A DNA stretch of 11,733 bases, taken from the NCBI GenBank assembly GCA_020853255.1, contig JADYZI010000290.1:1-11733 (forward strand). Direction: 5' to 3'. Shown here piece after piece: positions 7,410-11,733 of this stretch. Source of the stretch: Acidobacteriota bacterium. GTDB lineage: Bacteria; Acidobacteriota; Blastocatellia; Pyrinomonadales; Pyrinomonadaceae. A program made the translations under genes and the position numbers. The notes under the pieces were generated by a model. That model did no database searches. It worked only from the letters and a program-made list of their open reading frames with translations, and had not been told where the DNA came from. Every line of letters starts with the position of its first letter. The first letter of the stretch is position 1.

Positions 7410-7503
7410 TCTTTGCGGCCGTTGTGCCCACGCTCTGCGGCCTTTGTGCTTACGGCTTAAACACAAAGATCACCAAGTTGAAGACTCAAAGGGCACGAAG
7501 GCA
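7410..7503. repeat. Imperfect inverted repeat (CTTTGTG/CACAAAG type)
   Basis: The left arm (7410-7451, containing CTTTGCGGCC and CTGCGGCCTTTGTGCTT) pairs imperfectly with the right arm (7459-7503, containing AACACAAAGATCACCAAG and GGGCACGAAGGC) around a short centre. Its design of nested short G/C-rich words is like the TTCGTG repeats at 3604 and 4472, but the sequence differs, so I treat it as a separate family. It fills much of the 7381-7592 gap, where no gene is seen. Confidence 0.5.
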
Positions 7504-7592
7504 ATTGCGCTTCTTTTGCTTCGATCCAACTGGCCTCCAGCGGGGTGCTCCATTGACTTATCAGTGGATACGGAACAAATAACAAAAAGGTT

Positions 7593-7889
7593 CTAAAAAA
7601 TAAGAATACTTGCAAAGGGAATTCGGGTCAGATAATCGCTCAGGGTGAGCGAAAATAGGATTCCCAGCCACAGTAGCGCGGCGCCGATGACCATCCACGT
7701 AAGATGGGAGCTGTAGCGCGCATGCATAAAGAACAGAATTATCAGCGAACCTTTTACCGCGGCAATACTAAGGGCGACAACAAGGTTCCATTCACCAAGA
7801 TCGACCAGCGCGGCCAGGTATGTGAGGACGGTGAAAACCAAAAGGGAACCGCAGATGAGGTAATAAGTGGTTTCGGATATAACTTTCAT
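7593..7889 (-). CDS. Cytochrome c oxidase subunit IV (prokaryotic COX4/CtaF type)
   Basis: A 98-residue membrane protein with three hydrophobic helices (about 10-29, 35-55, 63-83). The middle section AVKGSLIILFFMHARYSSHLTWM (45-67) and the ending LFSLTLSDYLTR (78-89) match the small subunit IV of caa3-type haem-copper oxidases, where it helps assembly and stability. Length is normal and the reading frame intact. It starts three bases after the stop of the subunit III remnant, the usual subunit III-IV order, so translation would normally be coupled. No distinct Shine-Dalgarno is seen, in keeping with coupling. Only the tail of subunit III survives here and subunits I and II are absent, so this copy is probably not expressed from its native operon promoter. 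Confidence 0.88.
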   Translation of the reverse strand: MKVISETTYYLICGSLLVFTVLTYLAALVDLGEWNLVVALSIAAVKGSLIILFFMHARYSSHLTWMVIGAALLWLGILFSLTLSDYLTRIPFASILIF

Positions 7890-7892
7890 CGG

Positions 7893-7991
7893 TTACTTAT
7901 GCACGTCGATCAAATACAGAAGCGGGAACAGAAAGATCCAGATAATGTCCACAAAATGCCAGTACAACCCGGCGTTCTCGACCGGCGTGCT
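7893..7991 (-). pseudogene. C-terminal remnant of cytochrome c oxidase subunit III
   Basis: The minus-strand frame ending at TAA 7895-7893 reads [21 protein letters not shown] followed by [10 protein letters not shown]. This is the conserved last helix of COX III (family consensus near [16 protein letters not shown]). Upstream of about 7991 the same frame stays open but reads EHQES preceded by Arg-rich, non-membrane sequence without COX III character. There the DNA instead encodes a DUF6582-like protein in another frame. About 33 codons of a gene usually of 200 or more codons remain. The three-base gap to subunit IV is preserved, which shows this was once a true oxidase operon end. Confidence 0.8.
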
Positions 7992-8203
7992 TTCTTGATG
8001 TTCGCGAAAGCAATGTCGCGGTCGGCGTCCGATACGCCCTTGACCTGATCGAAACGCGCAAGAGCGTTCTGGACGTGTTCCGCATGTGTGAGCGGCTCTT
8101 TCCGCTGCTTCGGAAACGCGAAGACGCTCTCAGGCAGATCGTTCTTTTGCTTTGTGCTCAATTCGCCATGTTTGGTATTTGGTTCCCAAGTTGCACTTGC
8201 CAT
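7910..8203 (-). CDS. DUF6582-like small protein, 3' end lost and fused out of frame into the coxIII remnant
   Basis: A 97-codon ORF with a well-placed Shine-Dalgarno (CGGAGG, about 11 bases upstream of ATG 8203). Residues 1-72 look like a genuine small soluble protein: [20 protein letters not shown] (23-42) and the helical [20 protein letters not shown] (44-63) followed by IAFANIKKA. They resemble the DUF6582 family, which normally continues with another helix and an SWRDL-like end. I recall this from memory and it is uncertain. From residue 73 the sequence turns Arg/Cys/Ser-rich (RRSRTPGC onward). This part is a wrong-frame reading of the subunit III tail. The native gene is therefore truncated at about 7988, and the ORF as it stands is a chimera. 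Its function is unknown. Confidence 0.6.
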   Translation of the reverse strand: MASATWEPNTKHGELSTKQKNDLPESVFAFPKQRKEPLTHAEHVQNALARFDQVKGVSDADRDIAFANIKKARRSRTPGCTGILWTLSGSFCSRFCI

Positions 8204-8228
8204 AATAATTATTGCCTCCGTTGTTAGT

Positions 8229-8285
8229 TCATTGATGTAATGCCCTCTGCAGGACCTCGGCGAGATGAAATGCCTCTCGGTTCGC
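8229..8285 (-). pseudogene. Possible C-terminal fragment of an unidentified gene
   Basis: The minus-strand frame ending at 8229 reads [17 protein letters not shown] before its stop. This is an amphipathic, protein-like helix that ends 25 bases before the DUF6582-like start, on the same strand. That spacing is what one expects of two neighbouring genes in an operon. Upstream of about 8285 the DNA belongs to actB on the other strand, so this would be the tail of a gene cut at the breakpoint. The evidence is the short sequence character and position only. Confidence 0.3.
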
Positions 8286-8349
8286 AGACGATCCTGAAAA
8301 GCAGATATCGCTGTATCCGGGCTGGGAATACAACGGCCACGCCTGGGGA

Positions 8350-9036
8350 ATGGCCGTTGATACGGCGAGCTGCATCGGCTGCAACGCGTGCGTAGCTGCC
8401 TGCCAGGCAGAGAACAATATCCCGATCGTCGGCAAGCCCGAGGTTATGCGTGCACGAGAGATGCATTGGATCCGTATCGACCACTATTACGAGAATGGTG
8501 CGACCCTGCTTCAGCCGGTGATGTGCCAGCATTGCGAAAATGCGCCTTGCGAATTGGTGTGTCCTGTTGAGGCTACGACGCACAGCAGCGAAGGGCTGAA
8601 CGAAATGACCTATAACCGCTGTGTCGGTACTCGCTACTGTTCGAACAACTGCCCGTACAAAGTACGCCGATTTAATTTCTTTGGTTTTGCCGATTACGAA
8701 ACGCCGCTCGTACAGCTCCAGCGAAATCCGCAGGTAACGGTCAGAAGCCGAGGCGTGATGGAAAAGTGCACGTACTGCGTCCAGCGCATCCAGAACGCCA
8801 AGATCAAAGCCGAGGTCGAAGGGCGGGAGCTTCGGGACGGCGAGATCGTTACTGCTTGCCAGCAGGCCTGTCCAACCGAAGCGATCGTTTTCGGTGATCT
8901 CAACGATCCCGATTCGCGCGTTACGCGGCTAAAACGCGAGGCAACAAATTACGGCCTCCTGGCCGAGCTGAACACGCGGCCGCGAACAACCTATCTGGCA
9001 ACGGTCCGAGATCGAAACGAGAAGATGACGGAGTAA
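8350..9036 (+). CDS. actB: ActB C-terminal iron-sulfur region (alternative complex III), 5'-truncated
   Basis: The open frame is recognisable from about 8284 ([20 protein letters not shown]) through a stop at 9036. The first usable ATG is 8350, giving 228 residues. Four cysteine clusters are visible: C8-C11-C14-C18, C59-C62-C67-C71, C91-C97-C101 and C140-C143-C170-C174. Motifs typical of ActB are REMHWIRID (36-44), [42 protein letters not shown] (89-109) and [14 protein letters not shown]. ActB passes electrons from menaquinol to the haem subunits and normally also has a large N-terminal molybdopterin-like domain of several hundred residues. That domain is missing: an in-frame TGA lies at 8266-8268 and the DNA before about 8284 is unrelated. 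As a free-standing ferredoxin-like protein it could be made, but there is no good ribosome site before ATG 8350. A gene remnant is more likely. Confidence 0.85.
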   Translation: MAVDTASCIGCNACVAACQAENNIPIVGKPEVMRAREMHWIRIDHYYENGATLLQPVMCQHCENAPCELVCPVEATTHSSEGLNEMTYNRCVGTRYCSNNCPYKVRRFNFFGFADYETPLVQLQRNPQVTVRSRGVMEKCTYCVQRIQNAKIKAEVEGRELRDGEIVTACQQACPTEAIVFGDLNDPDSRVTRLKREATNYGLLAELNTRPRTTYLATVRDRNEKMTE

Positions 9037-9046
9037 GAATGAGATC

Positions 9047-9188
9047 TTAGCCGCGGATTTACGCGGATGTGCGCGGATGTATGAATAACTGAAGAGTTAC
9101 AAGTCCTATGGTGGCAACCGGACGAATGCTTTCCGCTTGTACGCCGCCAAATTTCATATCCGTTTTATCGGCGAAGATCCGCGGCAAA
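9047..9188. repeat. MITE-like element with imperfect terminal inverted repeats between actB and actC
   Basis: The left arm (9047-9085, TTAGCCGCGGATTTACGCGG onward) and the reverse complement of the right arm (9152-9188, TTTGCCGCGGATCTTCGCCG onward) share TT-GCCGCGGAT, CGC-GAT, CGGAT and ATGAA in order. The ~66-base centre has no ORF of note. It starts ten bases after the actB stop and ends eight bases before the actC ATG, so it looks inserted into what is normally a very short actB-actC gap. No flanking target duplication is obvious. Confidence 0.6.
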
Positions 9189-9195
9189 ACATTTG

Positions 9196-9768
9196 ATGCA
9201 GACTAGCCCAGAAAATACTTCGCAAGAAGAGCCGGTCATCATCGGCAAGCATACCTATGCCGAAGTTGGCGACAAGATCGCGTCCGTCGTCTTGTCACCA
9301 AAATCTCCCTTGCGGTGGCTTCTTGGGTTTGGCGTGGCGTTCCTGTTCGTGATGCTGCTGCTGTTTGCGGTCGGAAAACTTCTATTTGTCGGCATTGGGA
9401 TCTGGGGCGTCAACATTCCGGTCGGTTGGGGATTTGCGATCGCGAATTTTGTCTGGTGGATCGGCATTGGGCACGCCGGCACGCTGATCTCGGCGATCCT
9501 GCTTCTGATGAATCAGCATTGGCGCACATCGATCAATCGGTTTGCGGAAGCGATGACTATCTTTGCTGTTGCGTGTGCCGGTCTTTTTCCGCTGCTTCAC
9601 ATGGGGCGGCCGTACTATTTTTACTGGCTGCTGCCTTACCCGAACACAATGCTTCTGTGGCCGCAGTTTCGCAGCCCGCTCAATGTTCTGTCGACCGCCG
9701 GCGCGAAGATGATGGAACGGTCAACCCGCTCGGGCTATGTGATCTTGACAGGAACCTCCGGCCGGTAG
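9196..9768 (+). CDS. actC: ActC (NrfD-like membrane subunit of alternative complex III), N-terminal third with foreign tail
   Basis: ATG 9196 is preferred over the TTG three bases earlier. Of 190 residues, 1-162 match ActC: a cytoplasmic N-terminus (IIGKHTYAEVGDKI, 15-28), membrane helices at about 40-65, 76-104 and 113-134, and the motifs WWIGIGHAGTLISAILLL (87-104), HWRTSINRFAEAMT and FPLLHMGRPYYFYWLLPYPN (131-150). The segment ends at PQFRSPL (156-162). Native ActC is about 450 residues with more helices. The His in LLHMGRP (135) corresponds to a residue linked to the quinol site in known ActC structures. The next expected stretch, VWD, whose Asp is also tied to that site, is lost. Residues 163-190 are hydrophilic and unrelated to NrfD proteins. 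They are an out-of-frame reading of a glycosidase-like tail. This is almost certainly a non-functional fragment. Confidence 0.82.
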   Translation: MQTSPENTSQEEPVIIGKHTYAEVGDKIASVVLSPKSPLRWLLGFGVAFLFVMLLLFAVGKLLFVGIGIWGVNIPVGWGFAIANFVWWIGIGHAGTLISAILLLMNQHWRTSINRFAEAMTIFAVACAGLFPLLHMGRPYYFYWLLPYPNTMLLWPQFRSPLNVLSTAGAKMMERSTRSGYVILTGTSGR

Positions 9769-9848
9769 GCCACGCCTACAAAAAACTGATCCAACAATGG
9801 CTCGAAATTCTGCCGACGGAAAGTTTCAGCCTGACACGGACCTATTGA
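9684..9848 (+). pseudogene. C-terminal fragment of a probable glycoside hydrolase
   Basis: In the frame ending at TGA 9846-9848 the sequence reads REDDGTVNPLGLCDLDRNLR and PVGHAYKKLIQQWLEI. The pattern NPLGL-D-D-RPV--AYKKLI--W is typical of the last strand and helix of TIM-barrel glycosidases (for example GH1- or GH5-like enzymes), where the closing text describes the residue-level ending of the barrel. Its 5' part is absent: DNA before about 9684 encodes ActC in a different frame. The family cannot be fixed from about 50 residues. Confidence 0.5.
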
Positions 9849-10261
9849 ACCAACCGAACCCAATACAACCCGGACGTCCGCTTGATCACTCGCGGCGCCC
9901 ACTCAACCACCGTTCACACCAGCAGCCTCAAAGTGCGAGGGTATCTCGATCAATCGATTCTCATACGCATGAATAACGAGATTCAACCGGTCATCAACGC
10001 AACTAAATCCTAACACAACGACCATTCTTGGCCTCCTCCGATCACAATGCATATTAGTCTAATGTGTAGTATCTTGCCAGGATTTTGGTGCCAAATAACA
10101 CTATCTGTCTGCCGGATACCATCGTACTGTTTTGAGTGTACTGTTTAGTCTAATCCTTTCGAGTACCGGAAAGACTGGTCAGTCAGTCGCACCACCTTTT
10201 AGGCATTTGGTAAAAATGATTCGTTCGAGCCAGTGACATTTTGAGATTTCCGTAAATCGCG
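9849..10261. other. 413-base region without a convincing gene
   Basis: After the TGA at 9846-9848 the same frame stays open to TAA 10011-10013, for 54 more codons. It has passable amino-acid content (for example RLITRGAHSTTVHTSSLKVR) but no start codon or ribosome site, and I cannot assign it. From about 10014 to 10261 the DNA becomes clearly more AT-rich than its surroundings and holds short repeated words (see the regulatory entry), as expected of a promoter region for the polysaccharide genes. No tRNA or terminator was recognised. Confidence 0.4.
10053..10154 (+). promoter_or_regulatory. Repeated short motifs, candidate control region for the downstream sugar locus
   Basis: The palindrome ATTAGTCTAAT (10053-10063) recurs as TTAGTCTAAT at 10145-10154, 91 bases on. 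Between them GTACTGTTT occurs twice (10124-10132 and 10138-10146), spaced 14 bases start to start. Such paired words in an AT-rich leader are what tandem operator sites look like. No confident -35/-10 pair could be placed before the aminotransferase, so the assignment rests on repetition and position. Confidence 0.35.
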
Positions 10262-11548
10262 ATGCTTGATGCCATAGAAACGCACAATTTGCCGCATGGC
10301 CCGTCTCCTGCGATGAGGGTTCCCTTTTTTCGGCCTCAGGTTGGTCAACGTGAGGTGGATGAAGTAGTTGCCACGCTGGAGAGTGGGTGGCTTACTACGG
10401 GGCCGCGGGTTAGGCGGTTTGAGGAGGAATTTGCACGGGCGGTTGGGGGGAAGTATGCGGTGGCTTTGAATTCCTGTACGGCGGCGTTGCATTTGGCGGT
10501 GGAGGCGATCGGGTTGCGGGAAGGGGAGGCTGTCCTTATCCCGACGATGACGTTTGCGGCGACGGCTGAGATCATTTTGTACAAGAAGGCGGTCCCGGTG
10601 CTGGTGGATTGTGATCCGGTGACGGGGAACATGGACCTTGCGGATGCGGCCCGGAAGATCGAGAAACTGCGGAGCAGGACTCTGCCGTTCCTGCACGGCA
10701 GGGAACTGAAGGCGGTCGGGATGATCCCGGTGCACGTCGGCGGGTACATGATCGATGTCGACGCGATCAACCGGTTTGCTGAAGAGCACGGACTGTGGGT
10801 GATCGAGGACGCGGCGCATGCTTTTCCGTCGGCATGGCGGCCGGATGCTGAGAGCGGTTGGCGATACTGCGGTGATGAGACGGCGAGCGTGACATGTTTC
10901 TCTTTCTACGCGAACAAGACGATCACGACCGGTGAGGGCGGAATGGCAGTAACCAATGATAAGGCACTTGCCGATCATATCCGTCTGATGTCGCTACACG
11001 GGCTATCGCACGATGCCTGGGGAAGATATACGGGCGGCGGGAGTTGGGATTACCGGATCGTGCAGCCCGGTTACAAGTACAACCTGACGGATATTGCCGC
11101 CGCGATCGGCATTCACCAGTTGGCGAGGGCAGAGGAGATGCGAAAGCAGCGCGAGGATGTGGCCGACCTCTATCTCGAAGCGTTGGCAGATGTTGAAGAG
11201 ATCGGGCTCCCGCCGACCAGCACAAACAGGCTTCACTCGTGGCATCTATTTCCGGTCAGGCTGCAGCTAGATCGGCTTGCGATCGACCGAAATGAGTTCA
11301 TTGACGAACTCAAGGCAAACGGTGTTGGCTGTTCCGTCCACTGGCGGCCGCTGCATTTGCATCCTCTCTATCAGGAAAGGCTAGGGTGGAACGCGCACCA
11401 CCTTCCGGCGGCAACCAAGCTTTGGAATGAAATCATTAGTCTGCCTATATTCTCTTCGATGACCATCGAAGAGTCGGCCCACGTGATCGAGACGGTCAAA
11501 AAACTTTGTTTCGAACACGCCGCAGGCAGGCTGTCATTGGCGGCATAA
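10262..11548 (+). CDS. DegT/DnrJ/EryC1-family sugar aminotransferase (PLP-dependent)
   Basis: A 428-residue enzyme expected to convert a nucleotide-linked keto-sugar to an amino-sugar for surface polysaccharide or glycan synthesis. Family marks in order: VPFFRPQVGQREVDEVVATLESGWLTTGP (20-48), SCTAALHLA (71-79) for cofactor phosphate contact, IPTMTFAAT, the cofactor-binding Asp183 in VIEDAAHAFPS, and the Schiff-base Lys219 in SFYANKTITTGEGG. Further on are YKYNLTDIAAAIGIHQL (271-287) and the C-terminal VHWRPLHLHPLY (359-370), as in ArnB/PseC-type 4-aminotransferases. Homology begins near residue 18, and ATG 10313 is an alternative start. Neither start has a good Shine-Dalgarno. The first ~300 bases are unusually G-rich on the coding strand compared with the rest. 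The next gene begins one base after the stop, so the two are co-transcribed. The exact sugar cannot be told from sequence. Confidence 0.92.
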   Translation: MLDAIETHNLPHGPSPAMRVPFFRPQVGQREVDEVVATLESGWLTTGPRVRRFEEEFARAVGGKYAVALNSCTAALHLAVEAIGLREGEAVLIPTMTFAATAEIILYKKAVPVLVDCDPVTGNMDLADAARKIEKLRSRTLPFLHGRELKAVGMIPVHVGGYMIDVDAINRFAEEHGLWVIEDAAHAFPSAWRPDAESGWRYCGDETASVTCFSFYANKTITTGEGGMAVTNDKALADHIRLMSLHGLSHDAWGRYTGGGSWDYRIVQPGYKYNLTDIAAAIGIHQLARAEEMRKQREDVADLYLEALADVEEIGLPPTSTNRLHSWHLFPVRLQLDRLAIDRNEFIDELKANGVGCSVHWRPLHLHPLYQERLGWNAHHLPAATKLWNEIISLPIFSSMTIEESAHVIETVKKLCFEHAAGRLSLAA

Positions 11549-11549
11549 G

Positions 11550-11733
11550 ATGAAGAAAAAGGTCCTCCCGCAAAGCATCCCACGACCTCTTGAAATAGTA
11601 CTGGCAGTCTGCGGCCTGATCGCGGTCGCGCCGGTCCTATTCATTGCGGCCGCAATGATCCGATTGGATTCGCGCGGAAAGATACTCTTTCGGCAAAAGC
11701 GAATTGGGGTCAATGGTGAACAATTCACGCTTC
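11550..11733 (+). CDS. Bacterial sugar transferase (initiating phosphoglycosyltransferase type), 5' part only
   Basis: Sixty-one codons are visible before the window ends. After a basic N-terminus (MKKKVLPQSIPRPLE) comes one membrane segment (about 16-38, IVLAVCGLIAVAPVLFIAAA within it), then DSRGKILFRQKRIGVNGEQF. This is the G-ILFRQ-RIG-NG--F signature at the start of the catalytic domain of PglC/WcaJ-type enzymes. These proteins attach the first sugar phosphate to undecaprenyl phosphate at the inner membrane. The short form with a single N-terminal hydrophobic segment is PglC-like rather than the long WbaP/WcaJ form. The one-base gap after the aminotransferase stop indicates an operon. PglC-like enzymes commonly use diamino-sugar nucleotides, which fits an upstream aminotransferase. 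Confidence 0.85.
   Translation, partial: MKKKVLPQSIPRPLEIVLAVCGLIAVAPVLFIAAAMIRLDSRGKILFRQKRIGVNGEQFTL

Noticed and set aside
7382..7582. Small plus-strand ORF of 66 codons in the gap before coxIV
   Set aside because: It runs through the inverted repeat, has no ribosome site and its translation has no recognisable features.
8224..8583. Minus-strand 119-codon ORF opposite actB
   Set aside because: Antisense to the cysteine clusters of the iron-sulfur domain and without protein-like features. Only the short tail near 8229-8285, in another frame, looks genuine.
9315..9848. A single 177-codon plus-strand gene in the frame of the glycosidase tail
   Set aside because: Its first ~120 codons are an out-of-frame reading of ActC; only the end after about 9684 has real protein character.
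10199..10978. Minus-strand 259-codon ORF opposite the aminotransferase
   Set aside because: Arg/Pro/His-rich translation, antisense to conserved PLP-enzyme motifs, no start signal. Shadow frame.

Overview
The window reads as chromosomal DNA of a moderately GC-rich Gram-negative bacterium. My best guess is Acidobacteriota (Blastocatellia or Pyrinomonadaceae-like). This is inferred from the gene mix: alternative complex III plus a caa3-type oxidase, a Tat-exported TldD homologue, a DUF305/LVIVD pair, and many REP-like palindromes between genes. No rRNA or tRNA is present to confirm it.

Layout. Positions 1-1648 (minus) hold a TldD-family metalloprotease with a Tat signal, overlapping by one base the start of its probable PmbA/TldD partner, which runs off the left edge. 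A 330-base divergent spacer (1649-1978) carries a good sigma70-like promoter for tldD, a REP-like hairpin and a short perfect inverted repeat. Then come malQ (1979-3586, plus) and an uncharacterised putative lipoprotein (3774-4463, plus), the latter bracketed by three copies of one palindromic repeat. Converging on it is a minus-strand operon: a DUF305 protein (6602-7321) followed 12 bases later by a secreted LVIVD-repeat protein (4670-6589).

Positions 7593-10010 are a patchwork. An intact cytochrome c oxidase subunit IV gene (minus) follows only the last ~33 codons of a subunit III gene. That stub is fused in mid-codon-frame to the 5' end of an unrelated small gene (DUF6582-like). Next comes the C-terminal iron-sulfur part of actB (plus), then an N-terminal third of actC, which breaks into the C-terminal end of what looks like a glycoside hydrolase. 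At least three breakpoints are visible, all inside coding sequence. Either this locus has been heavily rearranged, leaving relics of an ACIII/caa3 respiratory cluster, or the contig is a chimeric assembly. Sequence alone cannot decide.

The right end (10262-11733, plus) is a surface-polysaccharide locus: a DegT/DnrJ/EryC1 sugar aminotransferase one base away from an initiating-phosphoglycosyltransferase-type sugar transferase cut by the window edge. The ~400-base region before it has no convincing gene but contains repeated short motifs that could be regulatory.

I did not find a CRISPR array, an intact transposase, a phage module or a recognisable defence system. The most unusual content is the patchwork of respiratory gene fragments and the several families of palindromic repeats.
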